Assembly: GCA_007117185.1 (NCBI GenBank)
Contig: SKHA01000100.1
Coordinates: 1 to 6,410 of the forward strand
Reading direction: 5' to 3'
From: Spirochaeta sp.
Lineage (GTDB): Bacteria; Spirochaetota; Spirochaetia; DSM-27196; Alkalispirochaetaceae
DNA: 6,410 nt
In this document: positions 1 through 5,613 of the stretch, in pieces
Numbering within the stretch: the stretch's first letter is position 1
Layout: each line of letters opens with the position of its first letter
Notes under the pieces: generated by a model
What the model saw: the letters and a program-made list of their open reading frames with translations, nothing else
What the model was told of the DNA's origin: nothing
The model's database searches: none
Made by a program: the position numbers and the translations under genes

Positions 1-438
1 AAGTTCAGCCTGGGAGGCGCTGCCGGCATCAAAACGGCGCTGAGTTGCCTCCAGGTCAAGACGAGCGCTCTCGTGGATCTGCCGCGCCTCCTCCAGGTTC
101 AGGCGGGCGATGGTATCCTCTACCTGAACCAGGAGGTCGCCCTCGTTGACGAACTGTCCAAGTTCCAGCGAGACCGACTGGATCACCCCTTGCGCCTCCG
201 AGACGATGGTAGCCTCGGAAGCCCCGCGAACCAGCCCGGATGTGTCGATGTGCTGTACGATGGGGCCGCGCATCGCTGTCACGCCCTCAACGGCACGCAG
301 TTGCCGCTCCGTGACAACACTCCGCTCCATGGCCCATTCGCCGCTGGCGGCACTCTGGCCGTCAGCCCCATCACCACCGCAGGAGCTCAAAATACCAGCA
401 GCCAGAATGATGATGGCCACACCGCTTTTTGTTCGCAT
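1..438 (-). CDS. RND/HlyD-type efflux membrane fusion protein, lipoprotein (5' part; runs off the window)
   Basis: Membrane fusion (adaptor) proteins link an inner-membrane RND or ABC pump to an outer-membrane channel in the periplasm. The first 146 codons are visible. Residues 1-20 form a lipoprotein signal with hydrophobic core AIIILAAGIL and lipobox LSSC, so C20 would be lipidated. Residues 77-108 match the first half of the biotinyl-lipoyl-like fold, with the pattern SEAQGVIQSV followed by LGQFVNEGDLLVQVE. Residues 112-146 are charged and heptad-like, ending in RRFDAGSASQAEL, which resembles the 'R..L...gaiSq.el' start of the alpha-hairpin in RND adaptors. The start ATG at 438 has a GGAGG at 448-444, five bases upstream. 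The gene follows the cyclo-ligase by 51 bases on the same strand with no terminator between, so co-transcription is possible. The rest of the adaptor and any pump gene lie beyond the window edge, so substrate is unknown. Confidence 0.88.
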   Translation of the reverse strand, partial: MRTKSGVAIIILAAGILSSCGGDGADGQSAASGEWAMERSVVTERQLRAVEGVTAMRGPIVQHIDTSGLVRGASEATIVSEAQGVIQSVSLELGQFVNEGDLLVQVEDTIARLNLEEARQIHESARLDLEATQRRFDAGSASQAEL

Positions 439-454
439 CGCTTCCTCCGTCTGG

Positions 455-483
455 AAAGTAAGGAAGCAGGATGCAGGAGTCAA
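455..483 (-). promoter_or_regulatory. Weak candidate promoter for the membrane fusion protein gene
   Basis: Reading the minus strand, TTGACT (483-478, five of six to the -35 consensus) is followed after exactly 17 bases by TACTTT (460-455), a poor -10 with three of six matches. It lies in the 51-base gap between the cyclo-ligase stop and the adaptor start. It could give the adaptor its own promoter, but the poor -10 makes read-through from upstream an equal explanation. Confidence 0.22.
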
Positions 484-489
484 GATCTT

Positions 490-1095
490 CTACCGACCGT
501 TTGTTAGATTCCTGCAGAAACACGTTTCGCGATCAGTCACGATCAGATCGACCGCCATGTCCTGCGATCCCACGGGGACATCCCGAAGAAGCTGGCAGGC
601 GTAAACGACACCGACGGTGACAGCAGCGCCCTGAATCTGCGCGATGAGTCGATCGTAGTACCCGCCACCGCGACCCAGACGGTTGCCCCGGCGGTCCAGC
701 CCCCGCGCAGGCACGATGACGATCATTTCGCCGTAGCGCTCAGGCGGCACCATGGGTGAATCAGCAGCCGGCTGCAGAAAGCCGAAGGGGTGACGCTCCA
801 GGGCGGCACCATCCGACCCGGTCAGATGCAGACTCATTGCCCGGGATGATCCGGCGATCCTGGGAATGGCTATCTCCTTCCCATCCTGCCGCGCTGCCCG
901 CAACAGCGGATCCAAGTCCACTTCGTCGTTCATCGCGAAATAGGCAAGGACAATGCGACTCCGGCGCCATTCCTGGAGCTGTGTCACCCGCCCGGCGATC
1001 TGCGCGTCCAAAAGCAGGCGGTCTGTGGGATCCAGAGCCTTCACCTGGTCGGTGAGAGTGGTTCGCAGTTCTTTTTTCTGTTCAGTTACACTCAT
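490..1095 (-). CDS. fau: 5-formyltetrahydrofolate cyclo-ligase (MTHFS)
   Basis: This cytoplasmic enzyme uses ATP to convert 5-formyl-THF to 5,10-methenyl-THF, returning an inhibitory folate to the one-carbon pool (E. coli homologue YgfA/Fau). At 201 residues it has the family's usual length. The N-terminal helix (KKELRTTLTDQVKAL) and the VLAYFAMNDEVD strand (49-60) fit the family. The diagnostic glycine-rich signature RGNRLGRGGGYYDR is at 136-149, preceded by PARGLD. The C-terminal VDLIVTDRE (182-190) matches the family's final strand. The ATG at 1095 is preferred because homology starts within about six residues of it. However, it has no Shine-Dalgarno sequence: the bases before it are the T-run of an intrinsic terminator plus ATCC. 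The gene follows an LPP20-like lipoprotein by 101 bases and precedes an efflux adaptor; neither neighbour has an obvious folate link. Confidence 0.95.
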   Translation of the reverse strand: MSVTEQKKELRTTLTDQVKALDPTDRLLLDAQIAGRVTQLQEWRRSRIVLAYFAMNDEVDLDPLLRAARQDGKEIAIPRIAGSSRAMSLHLTGSDGAALERHPFGFLQPAADSPMVPPERYGEMIVIVPARGLDRRGNRLGRGGGYYDRLIAQIQGAAVTVGVVYACQLLRDVPVGSQDMAVDLIVTDRETCFCRNLTNGR

Positions 1096-1099
1096 GGAT

Positions 1100-1138
1100 A
1101 AAAAAAAGGGCCGCAGCTGCCCAACGGCAACGCGGCCC
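1100..1138 (-). terminator. Strong rho-independent terminator after the lipoprotein gene
   Basis: On the minus strand, GGGCCGC (1138-1132) pairs perfectly with GCGGCCC (1114-1108), and the stem is followed directly by eight T (1107-1100). The 17-base loop can fold further through TGCC/GGCA. It lies downstream of the lipoprotein stop (1197). The T-run ends only four bases before the ATG of the cyclo-ligase, so the terminator sits where that gene's ribosome binding site should be. Confidence 0.85.
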
Positions 1139-1153
1139 GACCCTTTTCAGACG

Positions 1154-1185
1154 TTCCTGCAGCTACCGGTCCGGCAGCTGCGGAA
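1154..1185 (-). other. Long hairpin upstream of the terminator, possible attenuator arm
   Basis: Minus-strand bases 1185-1172 pair with 1168-1154 in a 14-base-pair stem with one bulged A (1158), one G-U pair and a three-base loop. Its 5' arm contains CCGCAGCTGCC (1183-1173), which is also fully complementary to GGCAGCTGCGG (1121-1111) in the 3' half of the terminator. The hairpin and the long-range pairing exclude each other, as do the long-range pairing and the terminator. This is the geometry of an attenuator or antiterminator, but function is inferred only. Part of the match comes from the palindrome CAGCTG. Confidence 0.5.
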
Positions 1186-1196
1186 GCGCAGTCAGA

Positions 1197-1766
1197 TCAG
1201 TTCTGGCTGCCTGCCTGGCTGGGGCTGTTCTGCATCTGCGAATCCAGCATCTGCAGGGCCTGGTCTGCCTTGAACTCTGCAAACGCAGCGTCCTCGTTGC
1301 GCTGGAACGCTTCTGCCGCCTGCTCGCGGAAGACGTTCAGAGGCGCGCTGACCAGTGCGTACACGGTGCCGTCGGGACCGATTTCCGTTGCCTCGTTGCG
1401 GAGGTTGCTGAGGGTTGTCTCAGTCACCTGACGGGAGATCGTCTCCACGAAGTTAACGGTCTGCACGTTGTCATCCACTCCCGCTTCCTGGAAGTAGTCA
1501 ACGATAGCGGCCTGGATCTGGGCGTTCATCTGGAACGCGATGTCTTCACGGGCACGACTGCGAGCCATGCGAATCGCCGCATCCTGACGGCTCATCTGGG
1601 CAGAGCCAACACCGTAGATCGCGTCATCGGCCCGGGGCGGATCCAGGAACCAGTCCGGAAGTCCTGAGGGTGCCGCTGCTGCCGCCGGGGCGGGAGCGGA
1701 TGCACAAGCCGCAATCAGGGTCACCATAGCCACAGCTGCCATAAGCAGCATTGCCTTTTTCATCAT
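1197..1766 (-). CDS. LPP20-family outer-membrane lipoprotein
   Basis: A 189-residue predicted lipoprotein. Residues 1-21 are a classic signal: M-M-K-K, a hydrophobic stretch, then LIAAC with C21 as lipidation site. A low-complexity Ala/Pro linker (about 22-35) leads into LPDWFLDPP (36-44). The body has the LPP20-like pattern: YGVGSAQMSRQDAAIRMA (51-68), then an Ala/Arg-rich helix (SRAREDIAFQMNAQI), and near the end a VYALVSAPLNVF strand (135-146). The tail is polar and Gln/Ser-rich. The function of LPP20-like proteins is poorly known; they are envelope lipoproteins common in Helicobacter and spirochaetes. An in-frame ATG at 1772 abuts the AGGAGG with no spacing, so I use the ATG at 1766 (spacing 6); 1763 (spacing 9) is also possible. 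The gene is divergent from ptsP and is followed by an intrinsic terminator, so it is probably monocistronic. Confidence 0.8.
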   Translation of the reverse strand: MMKKAMLLMAAVAMVTLIAACASAPAPAAAAAPSGLPDWFLDPPRADDAIYGVGSAQMSRQDAAIRMARSRAREDIAFQMNAQIQAAIVDYFQEAGVDDNVQTVNFVETISRQVTETTLSNLRNEATEIGPDGTVYALVSAPLNVFREQAAEAFQRNEDAAFAEFKADQALQMLDSQMQNSPSQAGSQN

Positions 1767-1772
1767 TTCCAT

Positions 1773-1778
1773 CCTCCT
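1773..1778 (-). promoter_or_regulatory. Shine-Dalgarno AGGAGG deciding the lipoprotein start
   Basis: AGGAGG (1778-1773 on the minus strand) is followed by ATGGAAATGATGAAA. The first ATG touches the site and cannot be used efficiently; the second, six bases away, is ideal, and the third, nine bases away, is acceptable. This moves the start two or three codons inside the longest open frame and gives a normal M-(M)-K-K signal peptide start. Confidence 0.8.
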
Positions 1779-1800
1779 GAGGTATTGTAATACGAAGTAG

Positions 1801-1829
1801 AGTATAGCCGAGGATGCTGGCCATTTCCA
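1801..1829 (-). promoter_or_regulatory. Candidate sigma70-type promoter for the lipoprotein gene
   Basis: On the minus strand, TGGAAA (1829-1824, four of six to the -35 consensus) and TATACT (1806-1801, five of six to the -10) are separated by exactly 17 bases. A transcript starting near 1794 would have a leader of about 28 bases that includes the AGGAGG. A T7/A7 tract lies further upstream at 1850-1869. The promoter overlaps the 5' end of the divergent ptsP frame if that gene starts at 1814. Confidence 0.5.
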
Positions 1830-4144
1830 GCATTAACCTCATCTTGGGGAAAAAAACCCTTCTTTTTTTGGGAGTCCCGGTCTATGATACCGCGGTGTCA
1901 CGGTTTGATGGCTTGGCGCTGATACATGCGGTAACGGATCTCGCAGAGCTGCTCGGTCGAAGGACCACCGTCGACGAATTCCTCCAGGATCTTGTCCAGA
2001 CCGTGGCTTCTCACCTGCATGCAGACGTCTGTTCTGTCTATCTGTACGATGTGGAGCAGGACCTGCTGGTGCTGCGGGCCACTGCGGGGCTGAACCCCGC
2101 CCTGATAGGCAAGGTGCGCCTGCGCCCTGGAGAAGGACTGACCGGTCATGCCTTTCTCAAAAACCAACCCGTTCAGGAAACTGATCTTGAGGGCAGTGAA
2201 CTGAACAAGACCATTCGTGATCTCGGCGAAGAAGAGTACCTCACCTTTCTTGGCGTGCCCATAAAGCGGGGTGATCTGGGAATCGGGGTTCTGACGCTGC
2301 AGCACCGCGACGAGAGTTCCCTGGACGACCAGGCCCTGCGGGCGCTGCGGGCGCTGGCGTCGCATCTGGCAATGACCCTGGAGAGCGCTGCGGCGCTGTA
2401 CGAAGCCCACGAAATCCCACAGGAAGCAGCAACCGGCGCAGAGGTACCCCGGGGGCCCCTCTTTTCGTCAGGGCTGCTGAACGGAGTCAGTGCGTCCCGG
2501 GGAATTGCCGAAGGCCTCCTGGAGTACCTGGAGGATCAGCACGATACCGACGACAGCCCGGTGACCCGCACCCTGGCAGAGGCGGTGGACCTCAGTTACC
2601 GGCAGCTTCAGGAACTGGAAACGCAGGTTGACCAGACCCTCTCGGACGTGGCGATGATGATCTTCAGCGCCCACCTGCTGATGCTGCGGGATGGGAGCTT
2701 CGCCGGCCGAATGCTCGCTCTTGAGCAGGAGGGGATGGATGCGCGCCGGGCGGTCCAGCAGGTGGTAGACGATTTTTCCCGGCGTTTTCAGGCGATCCCC
2801 GATCCCCGGTTCCAGGAGAAGGTCCAGGACGTTCAGGACCTGGGGCACCGCATCCTTCGCAACCTCCACAGCCACGATCTGGAGGAAGGGGACTACACCG
2901 GCCAGGTTGTGGTTACCCATGAGCTGTTTCCCTCGGAGCTGGTCAAGCTGTACCTGCAGAACGTGGAAGGGTTGGTCTTTTCCGGCGGCAGCGCCACCAG
3001 CCATGTGGCCATTCTTGCCCAGTCTCTGGGAGTGCCGGTGGTAGCAACGCCGGATCGGCTGCTCTTCCAGATCCCCACCGGTACGAGGATCGTGGTGGAC
3101 GCCGAGGACGGCAAGGTGGTGGTGGGGCCGGCTGAAGAGATCCTGGAAGCCTACCGCGCCCGGATGTCCCGGACCCGGGAGTTGATCGACGGTGCCAGCA
3201 ACTATCAGTTGCCGCCGTCCCTGCAAACCCGGGACCACGTACCGGTCACCCTCAACGCCAACGTGAACCTGGTGAAGGACGCCAGGCTGGCCGCCGAGAC
3301 CGGCGCCGCGGGGATCGGTCTGTATCGCAGCGAGTTCCCCTTTCTCATCCGCAACGGCTTTCCCACTGAAGAAGAGCAGTTGAACGTGTACCGACGAGTT
3401 GTTGAGGCGATGCACCGCCGCCCTGTCTCGTTCAGAACACTCGATCTTGGGGGTGACAAGTTGCTGGCGTTTCAGGTTGGCCGGGAAGACAACCCCTTTC
3501 TCGGTTTTCGCGGGGTGCGTTTCCTGCTGGAACACCGGGAGATCCTGCGGGAGCAGCTGCGGGCGATGCTTCGTGCCGGCCACGACAGCGAGATTGGCAT
3601 CCAGTTTCCCATGGTAACCTCACCGGACGAGTTCTTCCTGCTCAGGGACGAGGTCCGGTTCTGTCTCCAGGAGCTGGAGAAAGACGGGCTGGAGCACAAC
3701 AGTCACCCCGAACTGGGAATCATGGTGGAGTTGCCCTCGGCGATCGACCTGGCGGACGTCTTTGCCCGGGAAGTGGACTTCATGTCAATCGGTACCAACG
3801 ACCTGATCATGTACCTTCTCGCGGCAGACCGGGCGAACCACCGGGTATCGGCGCTGTACCGAACCGCTCACCCCGCAGTTCTGCGGGCAATCCACCGGCT
3901 GGTTCAGGCGGTTCGCCCCTACGACGTTCCCCTCTCGGTGTGCGGGGCCAGCGCTGCGGACCCGGTGATGGCCCGCTTCTATCTCGGGGTGGGGATCACC
4001 CGGCTCAGCGTGGACATCTCGGAGCTGCCGCGGATGGGGCAACTGATCTCGACGATCAGCGTAGCCGAGAGCCGTACCCTGGCGGCACGGATGCTCGAAG
4101 CGGGTACCGTCGCTGACCTTGCCCGGGTTATTGAGGCCATTTAG
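1814..4144 (+). CDS. ptsP: Phosphoenolpyruvate-protein phosphotransferase with N-terminal GAF domain (PtsP / EI-Ntr type)
   Basis: Enzyme I of a nitrogen-type PTS: a cytoplasmic protein that takes phosphate from PEP onto a histidine and passes it to an HPr/NPr-like carrier, usually for regulation rather than sugar uptake. At 776 residues it is near PtsP length. A GAF sensory domain spans about 33-195 (DVCSVYLYD, LRPGEGLTGHAF, FLGVPIKRGD). Next come the carrier-binding helical region (about 222-350), the swivelling phosphohistidine domain with GSATSH and active H397, and the PEP-binding barrel (about 475-750). Barrel residues matching E. coli EI are R505 (GLYRSEF), R541 (RTLDLGGDK), R566, Mg ligands E639 (GIMVELP) and D663 (GTNDL), R673 and C710. 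Variants are noted: TNDLIMY where TNDLTQY is usual, and VCGASA where CGExA is usual. The start is uncertain: ATG 1814 has AGG touching it and the first 30 or so residues do not look like family sequence; GTG 1895 is an in-frame alternative. No HPr/NPr gene is in the window. Confidence 0.93.
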   Translation: MLAISSINLILGKKTLLFLGVPVYDTAVSRFDGLALIHAVTDLAELLGRRTTVDEFLQDLVQTVASHLHADVCSVYLYDVEQDLLVLRATAGLNPALIGKVRLRPGEGLTGHAFLKNQPVQETDLEGSELNKTIRDLGEEEYLTFLGVPIKRGDLGIGVLTLQHRDESSLDDQALRALRALASHLAMTLESAAALYEAHEIPQEAATGAEVPRGPLFSSGLLNGVSASRGIAEGLLEYLEDQHDTDDSPVTRTLAEAVDLSYRQLQELETQVDQTLSDVAMMIFSAHLLMLRDGSFAGRMLALEQEGMDARRAVQQVVDDFSRRFQAIPDPRFQEKVQDVQDLGHRILRNLHSHDLEEGDYTGQVVVTHELFPSELVKLYLQNVEGLVFSGGSATSHVAILAQSLGVPVVATPDRLLFQIPTGTRIVVDAEDGKVVVGPAEEILEAYRARMSRTRELIDGASNYQLPPSLQTRDHVPVTLNANVNLVKDARLAAETGAAGIGLYRSEFPFLIRNGFPTEEEQLNVYRRVVEAMHRRPVSFRTLDLGGDKLLAFQVGREDNPFLGFRGVRFLLEHREILREQLRAMLRAGHDSEIGIQFPMVTSPDEFFLLRDEVRFCLQELEKDGLEHNSHPELGIMVELPSAIDLADVFAREVDFMSIGTNDLIMYLLAADRANHRVSALYRTAHPAVLRAIHRLVQAVRPYDVPLSVCGASAADPVMARFYLGVGITRLSVDISELPRMGQLISTISVAESRTLAARMLEAGTVADLARVIEAI
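1850..1869. repeat. A7/T7 inverted homopolymer tracts at the 5' end of ptsP
   Basis: Seven A (1850-1856), CCCTTC, then seven T (1863-1869) form a perfect inverted repeat with a six-base loop. It stands out in this GC-rich region. It lies in the stretch of the ptsP frame that shows no family similarity, so it may be leader rather than coding sequence. Both runs are slippage-prone. Confidence 0.6.
2336..2353 (+). repeat. Short in-frame tandem repeat in the GAF region of ptsP
   Basis: Two perfect copies of the nine-base unit CTGCGGGCG (2336-2344 and 2345-2353), followed by the partial copy CTGGCG. It encodes a repeating LRA pattern (ALRALRALA) in the last GAF helix. The repeat is in frame, so gain or loss of a unit would change the helix by three residues without a frameshift. 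Confidence 0.6.
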
Positions 4145-5031
4145 CGGCAGGACCGTGCAGCTACGATGATCGAGTTAAGCTTGGCTTCCCGAGAGTCCGC
4201 CCGACTGGTCAACACGATCGGCGCCCGGGCCCCCAGGATCACCCCGGCGTGGACTGATTGGGTCATGAACGCCAGCGCCTTGTAGAGAATGTTACCCGCT
4301 TCAATGGTGGGGACCACCAGGATATCCGCAACCCCCGCCACAGGAGAGTCGATACCCTTGGTGCGCGCCGCTTCCGGGGAGATAGCGTTGTCCAGGGCCA
4401 GCGGGCCGCCAACGATGCACCCGGTGATCTCACCCTGCAGGTTCTCCTGAGCCAGCGCCGCAGCGTCCACCGTCGCGGACATCTTCGGGTTCACCGATTC
4501 TTTGGCGGCCAGAACGGCTACCCGTGGACACTCGACCCCCAGCGCGTGAAGAAAGAAGACCGCGTTGCGCAGAATTTCCCGCTTGGCACCCAGGTCCGGA
4601 GCGATGTTCATTGCCGCGTCGGTCACCGCGATGAGGCGATTGAAACCCGGAACCTGGAAAAGGGCCAGGTGACTCAACAACGTCCCTGTCCGCAGCCCCA
4701 CCTCCGGGTCCAGTACTGCCTTCAGAAGTACCGCCGTCTCCACCAGCCCCTTCATCAGGACCGCCGCCTCACCATCCGAGACCAGCTGCGCCGCCCGAAG
4801 GGCCGTCGTGGCGGGGTCCCCAACCGGTTCCAGGCGACACCGGGAGATGTCCTCTCCCGCTTCGGCGGCGGCGTCCCTGATGCGCCCCGGGTTGCCCACC
4901 ATGATCGGGTCAACGTATCCCCGTCGGACCGCTTCCATCACCGCGGACACAACGTCCGGTTCTTCCGGGGCGGCTACCGCCACCGTCACCGGACCACCCG
5001 CAGGAGTGGCAAGCAGATCATCGAAGTGCAT
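4141..5031 (-). CDS. ptb: Phosphate butyryltransferase / phosphate acyltransferase
   Basis: Catalyses reversible transfer of an acyl group from CoA to phosphate (butyryl-, isobutyryl- or isovaleryl-CoA to acyl-phosphate) in the cytoplasm, preparing it for substrate-level phosphorylation by a butyrate-type kinase. The 296 residues match the usual Ptb length and form a single PTA_PTB domain without the extra modules of long acetyl versions. Signatures are VLMKGLVETAVLLKAVL (91-107), SHLALFQVPGFNRLIAVTDAAMN (120-142), NPKMSATVDAA (181-191), GGPLALDN (208-215) and ADILVVPTIEAGNILYKAL (235-253). It is the last gene of the oxidoreductase operon, six bases after the gamma subunit stop, with only a weak ribosome binding site (GTGAAG region), so translational coupling is likely. 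Its TAA overlaps the ptsP TAG on the other strand. The neighbours favour branched-chain acyl-CoA substrates over acetyl-CoA; exact specificity cannot be read from sequence. Confidence 0.92.
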   Translation of the reverse strand: MHFDDLLATPAGGPVTVAVAAPEEPDVVSAVMEAVRRGYVDPIMVGNPGRIRDAAAEAGEDISRCRLEPVGDPATTALRAAQLVSDGEAAVLMKGLVETAVLLKAVLDPEVGLRTGTLLSHLALFQVPGFNRLIAVTDAAMNIAPDLGAKREILRNAVFFLHALGVECPRVAVLAAKESVNPKMSATVDAAALAQENLQGEITGCIVGGPLALDNAISPEAARTKGIDSPVAGVADILVVPTIEAGNILYKALAFMTQSVHAGVILGARAPIVLTSRADSREAKLNSIIVAARSCR

Positions 5032-5037
5032 CGGTCT

Positions 5038-5613
5038 TCACTTTGCCAGAACGGCCCGGGCGCTCTCGGCCCCTCTGGCCAGGGCCGCGCTGTTCAGGGG
5101 CAGCAGGGATGCTTTTGCCGGGCCGAAAACCTTCTGCAGCGCTTCTTCCACCGCCGTCAGGGCAAACAGACCACTGAGCTCCAGATACGCGCCGATCATT
5201 ACCATGTTGGCTACCTTGGCCGACCCCAACTCCGTGGCGATCTCGTTCACCGGTACCGGTACCGGCTGTACATCCCCGCGGCTGCCCCGTTCCTCAATGA
5301 GGGAGCTGTTGATCAGCAGCAGCCCGCCGGGGAGCAGGTCCTGCTCAAACTTGTGCAGCGAGGGCAGGTTAAGGACCATCGCTGCGGTGGCGTCCCGGGA
5401 GATAATTGGCGATCCGATCCCGTGCTCACTGACGATGACGTGACAGTTGGCGGTCCCGCCTCTCATTTCCGGACCGTAACTGGGAAGCCAGGAGACCTCC
5501 CGGCCCTGAAGCATGCCGGTATACGCCAGCAGCCTTCCCATGGACATCACTCCCTGACCGCCGAATCCAGCGCAGATGATCTTGGCGTCGATTATCTTGG
5601 TGTCGATGGACAT
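5038..5613 (-). CDS. 2-oxoacid:ferredoxin oxidoreductase, gamma subunit (branched-chain / VorC-like)
   Basis: The small non-cofactor subunit of a multi-subunit 2-oxoacid:acceptor oxidoreductase; in this family it takes part in CoA binding and assembly with alpha and beta. At 191 residues it is a normal length. The N-terminal nucleotide-like motif GFGGQGVMSMGRLLA is at 16-30, and the family signature LPSYGPEMRGGTANCHVIVS is at 43-62. A PVPVPV run (118-123) sits in the middle, and NMVMIGAYLELSGL (136-149) is the conserved later helix. Two ATGs lie in tandem: 5616, three bases from AGGAGG, and 5613, six bases away. I use 5613 for its better spacing; the longer form adds one Met. The start overlaps the beta-subunit stop as TGATG (or ATGA), so translation is probably coupled. 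Ptb follows after six bases. The letter used for this subunit varies between species, so no symbol is given. Confidence 0.92.
   Translation of the reverse strand: MSIDTKIIDAKIICAGFGGQGVMSMGRLLAYTGMLQGREVSWLPSYGPEMRGGTANCHVIVSEHGIGSPIISRDATAAMVLNLPSLHKFEQDLLPGGLLLINSSLIEERGSRGDVQPVPVPVNEIATELGSAKVANMVMIGAYLELSGLFALTAVEEALQKVFGPAKASLLPLNSAALARGAESARAVLAK
5249..5266. repeat. Three-copy hexamer repeat in the gamma-subunit gene
   Basis: Three tandem copies of ACCGGT on the plus strand, the last ending in C instead of T. On the coding strand they encode PVPVPV. The unit is a palindrome and six bases long, so copy changes stay in frame. Confidence 0.6.

Noticed and set aside
73..604. Two overlapping plus-strand open frames near the start of the window
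   Set aside because: Both are antisense to the adaptor lipoprotein and the end of the cyclo-ligase, whose proteins have clear family features. The plus-strand translations show none.
1108..1147. Plus-strand terminator from the same GGGCCGC/GCGGCCC stem
   Set aside because: On the plus strand the stem is followed by GACCCTTTTC, only four T after a five-base gap, and no plus-strand gene ends here.
1096..1196. Possible 6S RNA gene, since 6S RNA often precedes the cyclo-ligase gene in proteobacteria
   Set aside because: The spacer is only 101 bases, much shorter than a typical 6S RNA of about 180, and its structure is two compact hairpins ending in a terminator, not a long rod with a central bubble.
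1882..1887. TATGAT as the ptsP promoter -10 element
   Set aside because: It matches five of six bases, but no acceptable -35 lies 15-19 bases upstream, so I kept it only as part of the ptsP start question and did not list it as a promoter.
2468..3583. 371-codon open frame on the minus strand opposite ptsP
   Set aside because: The plus strand here encodes conserved EI domains with intact catalytic motifs. The antisense translation is His/Gln-rich and matches no family I recognise.
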